64,000 nt of DNA from Eonycteris spelaea (lineage: Eukaryota > Chordata > Mammalia > Chiroptera > Pteropodidae). Location of the stretch: assembly GCA_003508835.1 (NCBI GenBank), contig PUFA01000057.1, forward strand, positions 9,064,501 to 9,128,500, in the 5' to 3' direction. The first letter of the stretch is position 1; the number at the start of each line of letters is the position of its first letter. A model generated the notes under the pieces. It was not told where the DNA came from. It worked only from the letters and a program-made list of their open reading frames with translations, and made no database searches. Below are positions 11,756 through 23,989 of the stretch, one piece after another. Position numbers and translations under genes: made by a program.

Positions 11756-13720
11756 GAAAGACTACTCCTGCTTGGCTTCTAGACTCAGGCAAAGATTTAG
11801 TACCTGACATTGAAGAAGTAAGCGACTCTGTATCCAGAATAGCCCATCATCATAAGTTGGGATCTATCAGACCCATGGAGTCTTAAGAAAAGCAGGCCCA
11901 TCAGTAATCCCTTATATGATGGACATGATAGATCCAGAATGGAGCATGAGCAGGTCCAGAAGGCCAAGTAATTATATAAGCAAATGGTCAGACTTCATGC
12001 TATCCATCACAAGTTTTTCTCCCTAAGGTAATACATGAAAACGAATGGGTAGGTCCCTTACAACCAGTTGATGAAGAAGAAAAAACATGAAGTGTTGTTT
12101 ACAAATGGATTGACTCAGTAGATGGATGGAAGCAGAAAATTGATGGTAGTTGCACTACAGCCCAACTGAGGGGTGGTCCTAAAGGTCAGTGGTATGGGAA
12201 AATCCTCCCAATGGGCAGAGTTATGAGGCAGTACACATAATCATCCACTTTGTGTGGAAAAAGAAATAGCCCCCAAAAATAATACATAAAACTCATAAGC
12301 AGTGGCAAATGGCTTAGCTGGTTGATTGGGGGCCTGAAAAGAGCAATATAAGAAAATGAAGAACAAAGATAGACATGTGTGAATGGACATATTGAAGTGA
12401 GTGTGAAATACAAAGATTTTCTTATCTATTACTACCCACTACAGGAAAATCAGGTAGACAAAACAACTCAGCCATCCTCTATCATAAGTTATTTCAATGC
12501 TGGCATAATAGGGTGTGAACTGAATGGGCATGGTGGCAAGTGTGGAGGCCATGCATACAGCATGGGCTCTCACTCACCAAGGCTGCTGCTGCTGCTGCTG
12601 CTGCTGCTAAACATCCAATATGCCAACCACAGGGACCAATGGTCTTATTGTGGCACCATCCCTCAAGGAAAACCAACCAGTCACTTGATAGCAGATTAAT
12701 CACACAGGACCTCTTCCACACTGGAAGGAGTGGCCATTCATTTGATTGGAGTCAGCATATATTCCAAGCATGAGTTTGCCTGTTCTGTCCTCAGGTCTCA
12801 GTCTCAGCCAGTACCACACTTAAAGGGTTTACAGAGTATTTGATCCACCAACACAAGATCTGACATGTTACATTGGACTGAAGGGTCTACTTTACAGTAA
12901 AGGTGGTCCAACAGTGGTCTCATGTCCATGGGATCTACTAATCCTACTTCTTTAGACATAACAGAGAAACTGCCAACCTAACAGAGCAGTTAAATGACCT
13001 GTTTAAAGTACAGCCAATGTGCCAGCTGAGAGACTACATTCTGCAAGGATGGGCCTCTATCCTCCAGAATGTGGCACAATGACCATTATATGGTACTATG
13101 TTCCCAGTAGGTGAAACAAATAGGTATGGGACCCAACAGGTTAACATAGAAGTGGCCTCACACACCATCACTTCCAGTGACTTATTTGAAGAATCTGCCT
13201 GTCCTATCACTGGAATTCTAGTTTCTGTGGTTCTAGATACCCCGGATTCCAAGAAGGGAGTACTTCCACTGGAGGATGCAAATGTCCCATTAAACTGTAA
13301 GTTACAAACGTCAACTTTGGGTTCCTTATATAAGACACCAGTGATTCAAGTTATTGACTTTGATCACCAGGAAGAGATATGACAGCTGTGACACAGTGGA
13401 AACAGGGAGGAACATGTGTGGCACCCAGGTGACCCATTGGATGTCTCGTGGTCTTCCTCCAACCAGTTTCATGGTAAATGGACAAGTGTAGCAGCCGCAC
13501 TCTGCACAGGGCATGGGGACCAGAGGCTCAGTCTCTTCAAGGATGACTCCTCCTGGGTCACCCCAGCAGGTAAGCCACCTAACCCAGGAGAGGTGCTGGC
13601 TGATAGTGAGGGGAATCGAGAACAAATCGCAGGAGAGGGAAAAGATGAATATCAACTGCAGTCCTAAAACAGCTGTAGTGCCAGGTTCATCCCACTGACT
13701 TTCCTCTTGTAATTATGTTT
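11756..13720 (+). mobile_element. Decayed endogenous retrovirus, RNase H/integrase/dUTPase part
   Basis: Continuation of the pol remnant after the L1 insertion. RNase H-like and integrase zinc-finger-like sequence precede an integrase-core-like stretch at about 12680-13070. A dUTPase-like stretch follows from about 13098; its best landmark is VIDFDHQEEI encoded at about 13350-13379, resembling dUTPase motif 3. In-frame TGA stops follow immediately and the frames shift repeatedly. A dUTPase after integrase is characteristic of ERVL-type elements. The remnant may extend to about 14030. No functional product is expected. Confidence 0.68.
12583..12608. repeat. (CTG)8 trinucleotide repeat
   Basis: A perfect CTG run inside the integrase part of the retroviral remnant. 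It yields Ala, Leu or Ser runs in overlapping frames, which are not genes. Confidence 0.97.
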
Positions 13721-14035
13721 CTCCAGGAAAAAGCAAAGATAATTCTACAGTGGTGATTTGACTATAGCAAGTGTACCTGAGAGGCACCAGGGACGTTCTA
13801 TGGTGAATGCTGTGAGACTACCCAGAGTCTCCCTTCGTGACTCACTGTATGGTTGCATGGCAGGTTACCTACTTAGGAGTCACTGTAGAGTCCCTCCCAG
13901 AAACAGCCCTTAGCTAAACAGAGTTGTCCAGGCCAAGTTTCCACCCCTCCTGGGGCAGTCTACATCTATTGACTTGTCCCTGTAGGGGTACAACTTAACA
14001 GACTACCGATCTTGAATCTAAACACATTCCCTCGA

Positions 14036-15003
14036 GACAGTGCCAATAAATTGGGATTTACAGAAGTTCATTCATTCAGCAATTATTTATTAATCAGACC
14101 ATGTATCTGAACTATTCCAGGAGCTTGGTACACATCAATAAGCTAAACATAAAAATTCCTGTCCTCGTGGAGTTTACATTCTAGTGGGAGGAGACAGATA
14201 GTAAACAATGCACATAATAAGAAAGTAAATTATATGGTATGCTATAAAAAAAAATAACGAGGCAAGAGAGATAAAGAGTACATGGGAATGGAGAATAGTT
14301 GCACTTTTAAATAGCACTGTCAAGGTAAACCTCCTTAAGAAGGTGACACCGAGCAGACTTAAAGGAGATGAGGAAGGAAACTCCAATTATCAGGGAGAAA
14401 AGTGTACTAGATAGTGGGATCAGCTAGTACAAAGGTCCTCAGATAAGCTCAGACCTGGTGTGTTCAGCTGACAGCAAGGAGGCCAGTACAGTTGGAGGGA
14501 GTACAGGACAGGAAACATAGTAGGAAACCAAGTCAAGAAGTAAACAAATCAGGGTGGGAGGGGTGTGAAAGGATCACATATGGCTTTGTAGGTGGTCATG
14601 TAAGGAATTTGACTTTTACTTTGAGTGAAATGGAAAGCCATTGAAAGGTCTTGATCAGAGGACTAACATGATCCCTTCTATTTTAAAACGACTTTTTTTT
14701 TTCTGCTTTGTTGAGAGGAGACTAACTGGGGAAAGGAAGGGTAAAAGGGTAGATGCCTAGAGACAAACTAGGAAGCTCTGGCAGTAATTCCAGTGAGACA
14801 TGATGGTGGCTTGAGGTGATGAGAAAATTTTTGATACACTTCAAATGTAAGGTCAACCCGATCCCCTAATGTATTGACAGGGGTATGACAGAAAGGGAAG
14901 AGTCATGGATGACTCCAAGGTGTTTAATGTAAGTAACAGAAGTTTGAGGATGCGAGTCGGGGGGAGGAGTGTCAGAGGTTTTGGATACGTTTAGTTAGAG
15001 ATG
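14036..15003 (+). mobile_element. Ancient dispersed mammalian repeat (L2-like), left part
   Basis: Contains stock phrases of a very old, long mammalian repeat: 'ttcattcattcagcaattatttatt', 'cctgtcctcgtggagtttacattctagtgggagg', 'gccattgaaaggtcttgatcagagg' and 'gatgactccaaggtgttt'. It continues after an insertion at 15385. I cannot assign the family with certainty. Confidence 0.55.
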
Positions 15004-15004
15004 T

Positions 15005-15372
15005 CTAATAGATCAGGAGCTGACTCTGCTGGTGCTTCCCTGCCAGGGCAGAAGTGCCTGGCAGTTTTGGCCTCCCCAGAGCCACCTCAGACAATGACTG
15101 ATTAGCATAGGAATATAATAGCATAGCTCCCATTTCTTGCTCTGGGGAAGCCTCTAGGCACAACTCACATTCCAGGGCACCTCTGTAGGATCGGGAAGGC
15201 ACCCTCTGTGGAACTTTGCCTGATATTACACCTTGCTTGATTTCCTCACCTTCTCTGTCCCTGTCCTGCTTCCCCAGCCTCCTTACTAGTTTCTCCTAAG
15301 AGTAACTCTACAGATCGCTTGTACCCAAACCCTTATCTAAGGTCTGAGGAATCAGACCTAAATGACATTCAA
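15005..15372 (+). mobile_element. LTR-type insertion in the ancient repeat
   Basis: The surrounding repeat breaks at about 15003 and resumes at about 15385. The inserted piece ends with a 'ccttactagtttctcctaagagtaactc...cttgtacccaaacccttatctaaggtctg' tail. It shares this tail type with repeats at about 24850-25130 and 41730-41905, so all three look like one LTR family (ERVL-like by general appearance). Confidence 0.5.
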
Positions 15373-15384
15373 GCAAAGATGTAA

Positions 15385-15505
15385 GGAGGGAGATGGATAC
15401 ATGAATCTGGAGTCATCAGAGGGGTTTTGGCTAGAGAGATTAACTTGGATGTCAACCAGATATAAATCACATTTAAAGGCATGAGACAGGATGAGTTCAT
15501 CACAA
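15385..15505 (+). mobile_element. Ancient dispersed repeat, right part
   Basis: Resumption of the 14036-15003 repeat: 'gagatggatacatgaatctggagtcatcag...ggatgtcaaccagatataaatc...catttaaaggcatgagac'. Confidence 0.5.
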
Positions 15506-15559
15506 GAGTGTTAGTATTATTCTTTTATCACAGAGATACTTTCATCTTGAAATTAATTC

Positions 15560-15735
15560 AGGGGAGCAAAAAGTTGGCCTATTCCTTTTTAAATACTATT
15601 AAATTATAACTGTAATTATAACAAAATGTCAGAAGTTGATATTTGTTAAAGCTGGGTCACAGACATATAGGGGACTATTTTGTCATTCTTTTTACTTGTG
15701 CGCATGTTTGAAAATTTCTATAATAAAAATCGTAC
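15560..15735 (+). mobile_element. Old L1 3' end
   Basis: L1M-type 3' terminus: 'aaagctgggtcacagacatataggggactattttgtcattcttt' followed by 'tgtttgaaaatttctataataaaaat'. Confidence 0.65.
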
Positions 15736-15847
15736 AAGTAATATATAAATACGCTCTCCTTTAAAAAAGGAAATAGTTGGTAAAATGGAGGAAGGTGATC
15801 AGAAGGTACAAAGTTCTAGTTATAAGATTTTTTTAGTATATGTGTTG

Positions 15848-16155
15848 CTGAAGTGAGCACTCCAATTATAAAATAAATAAGCCCCAGAGATGTGATGTAC
15901 AGCATGATGACTGCAGCTAACGCAGCTGTGTGATCTATAAGAAAGTTGTTAACAATAAATTCTAAGAGTTCTTATCACAAGGAAAATTTTTTTTTGCTTT
16001 GTCTTTTTATTGTATCTATGTGAAATGAGGGAGGCTAACTAAACATACTGTGATAAGCATTTTATAATACATTTCAAATCATTATGCTGTATGCTTTAAG
16101 CTCATACATTGATGTATGTCAATTATATCTCAATAAAAATAGAAAAAAGAAATAA
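15848..16155 (+). mobile_element. L1 3' end
   Basis: Laurasiatherian-type L1 3' UTR: AGAGATGTGATGTACAGCAT, 'agagttcttatcacaaggaaaa', 'caaatcattatgctgtatgc', and a final 'gtcaattatatctcaataaaaatag'. Confidence 0.7.
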
Positions 16156-16159
16156 TTAT

Positions 16160-16565
16160 ATAATAAAAAGTTAGAAATAATGTAAATTCTATCAATAATA
16201 AAATGGATATAAAAGTTGTGTTTTAGTGACACAGCGATAATTATGATGATCTACAACTACCTGTAATAACATGGATGAATCTTATAATGTTGCAAGAAAG
16301 ATCTCAGACATAAAAGTGTACATATTATATAATTCAATTTATGTCAAGTTCAAAACAGACAAATTAATCCATGCTGTTAGGTAGGAGTATGTTACCCTTG
16401 TGAGGGTATTGACTAAAGAGGACATCAAGGACATTTCCATGATGCTGATAATTTTCTTTTCCGAGATCTGGTGCCAGTTACACGTGTGAGTTCACTTTGT
16501 GAAAATTCGTCAAATTGTAGACTTGTAATATGTGTACTTTTCAATATTTACATTACATTTATGAG
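16160..16565 (+). mobile_element. Old L1M 3' fragment
   Basis: Decayed L1 3' sequence: 'caactacctgtaataacatggatgaatctt', 'tcagacataaaagtgtacatattatataattcaattt'. Probably the host of the younger tail at 15848-16155. Confidence 0.5.
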
Positions 16566-16832
16566 ATCTGTGAAGGGGCTGAGATTTTAGCCTGCCAAGA
16601 GCTCGTGGATGCTGGCAGAGCACTTTATTACTCAAGAAATCATGAGCTTCCTATTTGCATCAGTTCCCTTTGACCTTCCCACCCAAGTACCAAGGGTAAT
16701 GTGGAGGTGAGCCCAGGTAGATGCTGCACACACTGGGTTTGCATAAGACCTGAGGAGCCCTGAGCTTCGGAAATCTCAGTCTTTTAAAGGGTCTATAAGC
16801 AAACACTACTGAAACTTTGTCTCAGAGGAAAT

Positions 16833-16885
16833 GGGGGGGGGGGGCAGAAAGAGAGAGAGAGAAACAGAGAGAAAGAGAGAGAATG
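16833..16885. repeat. Poly-G and (GA)n low-complexity tract
   Basis: A run of 12 G at 16833-16844 followed by a purine tract of GAGA with AAAC interruptions. Confidence 0.95.
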
Positions 16886-17049
16886 AGATTCGGAGTATAG
16901 TATGGTATGGAATATGAGTTAAATATATGACATTATATCTTATATGTAACTTCAATTTGCTATTTTTACTTAAAAGGACTTGATGTTTCTTCCCTTCCTT
17001 CTTTCCTTGTCACTACATACACACAAATCTTCCTCTTTCTTCTAGTCTG

Positions 17050-17330
17050 CATAGTAAGCCATGGCATGGCCGTACTACAGTTCATTACATTCCTCTTTTG
17101 GATATATTCAGTTTTTGTTATTTTTTGGTTTGAGGAGTTTCTTTTTTGTTTTAGGAGATTTTGTTTTTGTTTTTGCTATTATAAACAGCTTCAATGAGCA
17201 TTGTCAGACAAGTCTTTTCAAACATTTACTCATCTCCATGTGACAGATGAGTAAACTGAGACTTAAAGAAGTTAAATAATTACTGATTCACTCATCTAGT
17301 ACGTGGCAGCAAACTTTTCCTCCAATTCAT
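17050..17330 (-). repeat. Old L1 fragment and MIR, inverted
   Basis: 17050-17200 resembles the complement of an L1 3' coding end ('attataaacagcttcaatgagcattg'). 17235-17325 resembles an inverted MIR ('cagatgagtaaactgagacttaaagaagttaaat'). Confidence 0.45.
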
Positions 17331-17379
17331 TATACAATATCTGTTCTCTTTTTCTCCCTTAGCAAAAGAACCCAAGCAG

Positions 17380-17880
17380 CTTCAAATCTACCCTCCTCAG
17401 TCTTTCTGTGGATAGAAGTAGCCACATGATTAAGTTCTTACCAATGAGGTATAAACACCAGTTGATGGATGGAGTTGCTTCCTGAAAAGCTCCTTGAAAG
17501 GACAATGACTTATCTGGCTCTTTGCCTTCCCCTCCTCCCTTTTTCCTCTATCAAATGAGATTACTGAAACTGCACAGCCATGCTACGATCATGAGGCAAA
17601 CTGGAGATGGAATCAATGTTCTTAAAAAGGTGGAGTTGAAAGACAAATGGAACCTGGGATGTTAATAGCATCATGCGGCCTGTTTCCTTTCACCCTAGAG
17701 CACCTACGGCTGAATTTCCATTCTTAAGCAAGAAGTAACTCACTCTGTCTTTCTGTTACTGCTGATACAGTGATGGAACCAAAGCCAGGTCCATGTTCTT
17801 GACCCCTAAGCTGCTGAATTACTGCTTATCCAGGTAATATTCTCCACACAAAATGGATGCTGTTACCACAGTAGTCACCA
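17380..17880 (+). mobile_element. Probable LTR-type repeat, degenerate
   Basis: Has the look of an old LTR of the kind at 23990-24440: 'tagaagtagccacatgattaagttcttaccaatgaggta', 'ctgatacagtgatggaacc', 'aagctgctgaattactgc'. Weakly supported. Confidence 0.35.
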
Positions 17881-19540
17881 CCAGTAGTGTCCATTAAAGA
17901 CTGGAAAAATCTTGCTCTTGGCTATTCTTCCTCAGGAAAATTGAAGTTGCACATTCTGCTTCCAAGTTAGAAAAATTTATGCCTCATAATAGCAACAGAA
18001 GAGGTAATGCTTATGAAGGATAAAAATAGAAATAGCCTAATACCACATAACTTTCTTTATTGATAGAATCTATACAGGGGAGCACAGATTTATAGAAAAG
18101 GATGACATGATGAATGTATAAAACAGAAAGTTTGATCCTGGCTTTACCACTGTATTTGCTGTGTGACTTTACAAAAATCACATTGTTCCTCTCATCTCCC
18201 TTTTCTTACATGTTAGTAAGATAGACTTTTGTGCCATAGGCTTATACTTCCTCTGAGGAAGTACACATAAAAGCTTTTCAAAAAATCAACACTGCTCTGA
18301 ACACAGAATTCCCAGTGTATGTGTATACCATGCACAGAAAGTCTTATAGGTTATCATTATCATATTTTTGTAACTTTAGTTTTCTCCATCTTTTTTAGCT
18401 ATTATGTCATGGAGACCTCACAAGACTCAGTAATAACATTAGAATGGAGCAGCATTATCACAGTAAGGGGTGGGGTATGTGTGCATGTGTTTAAAATTTA
18501 TCTTTTTCTCATAGAGTTTCATGTATTTCATGCAAAGGATTGCTGAATATTTATTGATCTATCTACTCTCCACAAGTATACTATTAGAAATGCATTGTTT
18601 ATCTATATTTTTGAAACGTTGAAATAATTCAGTGTTGATCCTTTTGCAAGATAGGTTTCCTACCTTTAAACCGAAGTGACAATAATACCCCAGACACCTT
18701 CAGTTTCTCTCAAGTTGTACTGATATCCTTGATGTTGCTAACAAACCAAAGACTGCCTGTGAGAATTCTGTATGTCACCATTAAATTGAAAAAAAGCCCA
18801 CAATATCGAAATCTCACGTTGGGTAAGAAAGAGGAGCAAGAAAAGAGCAAGCCACTGGTTATTCATGAATCACTGTGGCCTGCCATGATAAATATCATTG
18901 GCTTCATTTTCCTCTTCTCCAGGCTCATAATTGTCTCTCTGAAGGTATTTCACCTGCACAAGAAGAACTAGACTGGAGGGATGTCTAGTAAAAATGATGT
19001 TTAAAGCCTCTTAAAACACAAAAAGTCCACATGTGGGTTCTGAGCGCTTCTTTTTGCTTACAACAACATAATGTCCAATTAATCTCAGCAGAATGGGGAG
19101 AGAGGACTAAAACAGTATGTCATGTTGGGTGTGGGGTTTTGTAACAACCTAGTAATGTTAAGAGAAAGTGAAATAAATACTTAATGAAAGAACTTACAAA
19201 AATTATGAGCAAATGGGTCCAGATTCGGGTTTCTGGAGCAACATTAAACATACAGACTCACTATCAAAATATAGATTCTGCATATAAATAGGGATTATTC
19301 ATGTTATTTGCTCATAAAAGGCTAGGATGGAAGATTATTTGGAATGAAATACTGCAGTGAAAAAACAACCAGTAAAAGTGTGGCTTGGGGGTGTTTTATT
19401 GTAGATTTCCAAATGTCCTTTCATTGTTTCAGTGAGGAGTTGCCTTGTCGCTAGTGCTGACAGGCAATGTTATGTGACATGTTGGCAAACTATTTGACTG
19501 TTTTCCTCTCTCCTTATGAATGATATTTATAGACTAAGAA
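17881..19540. other. Non-coding, nothing recognised
   Basis: Unique-looking intergenic DNA of moderate AT content. The open frames at 18319-18546 and 18729-18971 encode short hydrophobic peptides with no recognisable domain and no exon signals. Confidence 0.4.
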
Positions 19541-20260
19541 TTGCATTTGGTTCTGCTTTCCAACACAGTTATCTTCCTGGGCGTGGATTAAATGTAGATC
19601 TGGTGTTGAAAGACATTTACATAAGTGCTGTTTGTGAACGGGGAGGCCAGTTCTTCTATTATCGCCAGAACATTTAAATCTTAATGACTGGCATTGTTGT
19701 CTAAAAGACGGTGTTTTTCCTGCTGAGAAACTGCATTAGATTCAAGAAACGGAGCTCATTTCCATTCTCTCAGCAGTCTCTCTAGAAATGACATGCAGTG
19801 CTTGAAACTGTTTATTTCCAAATTCAGGCCTCCCTCGCATCAGTCATCAGCTTCAATTACCAGTTTTCCGAAGCCGAGCCATCAGGCAGTCTGACACCGG
19901 GGTCCGGCCTAATTCCCACCTTCTCCAGAGTCAAGAGCATAATGTGCGGATGAAAAGGTGCAAAATAGCCTGGACTTCATTAGCATGCAGGGCCTGGCTG
20001 TTCATTTGCTGGCTGCGAATGGAAGTTCTGACACTCAGAGCTGGCTGCAAAATGAGAAAAGTCCTCTTCAGGGGAGATGGGGTCCTCGGTGGTGAGGAAA
20101 GGTCATCAGAAAGACAGCCATTGCCCTTGCTCTCTGCTCTCCAGGACTGCTTATTGATTCCAGGGACACCTCATTACACGCCGGATCAACATATTATTGC
20201 CATGTTCTGGGACTGAATTGTTTACAAGTGTCTTTATCACCCGCAAAGGCCTGCCCAGCG
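19541..20260. promoter_or_regulatory. Candidate conserved non-coding block
   Basis: Repeat-free sequence of balanced composition with motif-rich stretches (CTTCATTAGCATGC near 19975, TTCCAAATTCAGGCC near 19816, CTTAATGACTGG near 19679). It has the texture of vertebrate regulatory DNA rather than neutral AT-rich intergenic sequence. Conservation is inferred, not tested. Confidence 0.3.
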
Positions 20261-20426
20261 ATGCATGACTACACTCATTTGGCTGTGACCTGCCAATTAT
20301 GTGTTATCCGATATGTTGCCGGTATCTTGATCTTTGCCCAGGTCTTCTCCCTGCATCAGCACAGTCCCTTTTACTACTTCTTTCTAACCACTCTTTGGGA
20401 AAGTAGCCATTAGCCTGTCAGTGTAT

Positions 20427-20428
<2 letters not shown>

Positions 20429-20472
<44 letters not shown>
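20429..20472. repeat. (GT)22 microsatellite
   Basis: Uninterrupted GT dinucleotides, followed by a GCGCGTGTGCACGCGC-like alternating purine-pyrimidine extension to about 20489. Confidence 0.98.
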
Positions 20473-20473
<1 letters not shown>

Positions 20474-20588
20474 GCGCGTGTGCACGCGCTTGCCCTCCGC
20501 TGCAGGAAATCTGAGCATTGTTTCCCCATTGCTTACTATGCATGAGGTTTATAATCAGTTGGAAGAAATTCTCTCTTTCTATCTCTCA

Positions 20589-20590
<2 letters not shown>

Positions 20591-20677
<87 letters not shown>
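20591..20677. repeat. Compound (TC)n(CA)n microsatellite
   Basis: About 20 TC units (20591-20630) pass directly into about 23 CA units (20631-20677). The 118-residue open frame across it is an artefact. Confidence 0.98.
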
Positions 20678-20679
<2 letters not shown>

Positions 20680-20989
20680 TTTTTATGGCATCAAGGATAA
20701 CCCACACAATTTGCAATCAGTATGCACAGCAAGAGCATAATGCAGCTTGTTACCAAGCTCCCTCTGCTTACATATAAGGCCCTACAAGAGAGCTGTCATA
20801 TTTTATTTGGGCATAGCCACTGCAAACCACCATTTTAATCTTTCATTACAGACACTTCTATGGCTCCATAAAAGAAAGAGTGGAATAACAACTCGATTAA
20901 AAACTCAGTAAAGAGATTGTGCAACCTTCCCCTTACCCAAACAAGTAGAGACAAGGCCATAGTTTCAAACTGAGTGCATTCTGTGATGC

Positions 20990-21560
20990 ATACTTGATTT
21001 CCATTTCCCTCCAATGGTGACTACTGACATAACATTAAGGATGTTGTGTAATGACAACTTGGGTTTACAATTATGAATATTGCTTGGCGAAGCTTTAATG
21101 ATGGCCAAACATTTGGGCAATCTCAACCAAATACTAAGAGGGGGGCTATTTCATTTACATCTCCAACTGCCATCGAGAATGGCTCTTTAATGGGTTTTCC
21201 AGTGGGGGTGTAGCAAAGCGAATGCCAAGAAATTTGCCTTTACTTTTCCTTGAAGAGATATCTTTGGCAATGGGCACAGACTATAATGAGTGAAATGAAA
21301 TTCAAGGACCTAACTTCCTTCAGAAACATGACATCTATAAGTACATTTATTTCCACATTTGTCTGCTATTTAGCTTTAAATTAATTTTCTCCAGGCCTTT
21401 TTTTTTCCTCTTTCCAATTTTTGGAGGAGTTTTGTAAAGTTACGGATTCTTTGTTCTTTCCGAAATTCCTGGGTCCTGGCTTCCGGACAAATAACTAACT
21501 GAAAAGGCTAAATAAAGACCCCTCGTTAGGGTGCTTCAGCTCAATTAAAGAGTCAATGGA
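20990..21560. promoter_or_regulatory. Candidate conserved non-coding block
   Basis: Repeat-free sequence with many TAAT/ATTA cores ('gggttttccagtggg', 'ctttaaattaattttctcc', 'gctcaattaaagagtcaatgg'). Enhancer-like by texture only. Confidence 0.28.
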
Positions 21561-22260
21561 GAGATGTTTGCTCCACCAAGTGTTTAAGGACACTGCAAAT
21601 TCTGTAGTGTCATCAACCAACAAATAGCCTTTGGAAGAGAAGATGATGGGCATGATTACTCTATTTTTGGAGACATGATTGCATGTGGAGAAGTTTAGTT
21701 AAGGGATAAAGATGCAACAAATGGGACAGTTTACCAAGATTACCACCTAAAGAGCAAGTCTGAGTGTGGTTGAGATTCAAAGAGTACCAAAAAGGATGAT
21801 TGTCAATAACTACAGATCATCCAAAAGGAAAGAGGTTTCTTTGTATACTTATAAGAGCTTGTAACAATGACACAGTGGGAATGCACAGGCAATGGATAAT
21901 TGAGGGTTCAGTGTTCTGGGCAGAAGGAAGAGTTCCATCCAGGGGCTTCTGCCAGTTTTCATAACCAGTTCATCTGTTATTTCAACCATAAAAAGAATTT
22001 CTTTCTGTTATGATTTTAATACCTCATCTTCTTTACAAATCCACCAAATTAATACGAAAAGATTCTCTTCAATTAACAAGATAGCCAGTGATCCCAGATC
22101 CTTTAAATTTCATCCCCATCTTTAAGAATCATACATGCTTATGTATGTTTTCTGATGGTTAATGAAAAATGCATACACACAGTCTTCAAGCACAGCTTTG
22201 TAGTAACAAAAAAGAACCATGTTTTAAAAGTCATTGAATTAATATAACTGTGTCAGGAAA
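21561..22260. other. Non-coding, nothing recognised
   Basis: Unique-looking intergenic DNA. No gene or repeat family supported. Confidence 0.4.
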
Positions 22261-22261
22261 C

Positions 22262-22425
22262 TTTCTAGAAACTTAGCATATATTTGCTTATTTATTAGTC
22301 ACAATAACCCTGTGACTTAGTTATTGCCATTCCCATTTTCTAGATGAGGAAATCTTTTCACATATCTAATAGTTTTCAAATATGCTAAAAGTCACAAGGA
22401 TAATGACAGGCAGAATGTAAACCAG
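22262..22425 (-). repeat. MIR SINE, inverted
   Basis: Inverted MIR order: 'ttagtcacaataaccctgtgacttagttattgccattcccattttctagatgaggaaa', then '...ggcagaatgtaaaccagat'. Confidence 0.6.
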
Positions 22426-23985
22426 ATGTGACCCATGACAGAGTCCATGCTCTGTTCTGTCTCTTCTAGAGCCAGCATCTATTACAAATTTCTGAAAATC
22501 CAGTAAAGGGTATTTTCTGCATGCCAGGCAACATCAATACACAAAAAGCTGCTAGTCATGTTGTGATGAAACCATCATCTTTTACACATCTGATATCCTT
22601 TAGGTGGACTAAAGCAAGCCTTCTTTGACAAAAAAGTTTTGATCCAAAGGGCAATCCAGGGCATTTAATTAAAAAGTGTGGTAGGGGTTGCATGTCCAGG
22701 GAGCTATAGAAGTGCCTCCACTAGTCACTAGGATCAACAGATAGTTTTGTCAGTGTTTAGCACTTACATTCATCCAGTTGTCTGCTGATCTCCCTTTAGT
22801 GGTTTTATTAAAACAATACTTATTCCCTTTCTGTAGATACCATGGGCCAGTTTTCCCACAAACTTACTCTTCATTTGGAAACCTAGTGGCTAAGGGTCAG
22901 TCACAACATAAACATTGGATTCTGGAGACTAGAGGGATGCCCATCTGCTGACTACAAACCCATGTAACATGCTCATAAGTTCCGGAATCTTTCTTTGACT
23001 TATGTTTCCATTTTTTTCTGTGTTGTCAGTGAGAATGTTAGTCACTTTCTAATGGATTATTCGAAATGTCTCCTGGACAACTTGTCTGGCTGATGGGAAG
23101 AGACAATTTGTCCACAGAGACCGCCTCTTCTTCGGTTCTCCTTCCTTTAGCATCAATGGCCTCTAGTCTTCAAGCACGTTCATTCTGTCTGGGTTTCCTC
23201 TATGAGAGAAAAAAGAAACACTGCCCTTACCAGTTAATTTGCACTAAAACACCAGAGATTCAAATTTCGACCACCACCACCTACTTCCCATTTCATCTCC
23301 AAAAGATAGTATTTGCATTTTAAAAGAGAGCAGTTCTTGACACTAAGAGATAGTGCATCATGAAGGAGGGGTGGTATTTGAGAAGGGAAAAGCCTTCAGG
23401 CAACTTCAAGGAGATCCATTCCAGTTATAAACTTGGCCATTCCTATAGGTAGGTATGTGTGTCACCTAAGCTCACTTAGGCTGGGAGAATTTCAGACTTA
23501 CTTGATTTTCAGAATAAGCAGTTGACAACTATTCGTATACTTACTAGAAATAAGCTCTACTGATCTAGATCTTAGCCCAAGAGCATATAAATGCTGGTCA
23601 CTCCCTCCACCCAGCCCTCACTTCTGTGCCCTTCTTGTGTTTTTGGACATACACATTGAGAGTCCATTGTGTGCTCCAAACTGTGCAAAGCGTTCTTAGA
23701 AGTCTAATCTGCATTTTCTGCCCTCAAAGAGCAAACAATAAGCAGCAACAGAAAGTGTCACAAGACAGTAAATGACTAAGGACAAAATAACAAAATGACT
23801 AAGGACAAAATAACAAATGTATATAACAAGAGGTGCCCTTGGAGTTCATATAGGGCTAGAAGACCACAGTAGACTAGCATTATGGGAAAGGCTTCCTATA
23901 CGAAATAGGATAGGAGAATATCTTGGGGATTTGAATTAGTGGAAAGAGGTGGGTAGGCATGATAGGCAATCAAAATAATGATAGA
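22426..23985. other. Non-coding; MIR/L2-like debris near 23640-23770
   Basis: Mostly unique-looking. 23645-23765 ('cattgtgtgctccaaactgtgcaaagcgttctta...ctgccctcaaagagc') resembles an old SINE/LINE tail. Nothing coding is recognised. Confidence 0.35.
23770..23815. repeat. 23-bp direct tandem duplication
   Basis: AATGACTAAGGACAAAATAA occurs twice in direct succession, separated by CAA. Recent local duplication. Confidence 0.93.
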
Positions 23986-23989
23986 CAAT

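Noticed and set aside
12379..12773. Frames with Leu or Ala runs, possible CTG-repeat gene
   Set aside because: The (CTG)8 lies inside the decayed retroviral integrase region; flanking frames are broken.
13098..13382. A 94-residue frame that might be a host gene
   Set aside because: Its end resembles retroviral dUTPase and it sits between integrase-like sequence and in-frame stops in the same retroviral remnant.
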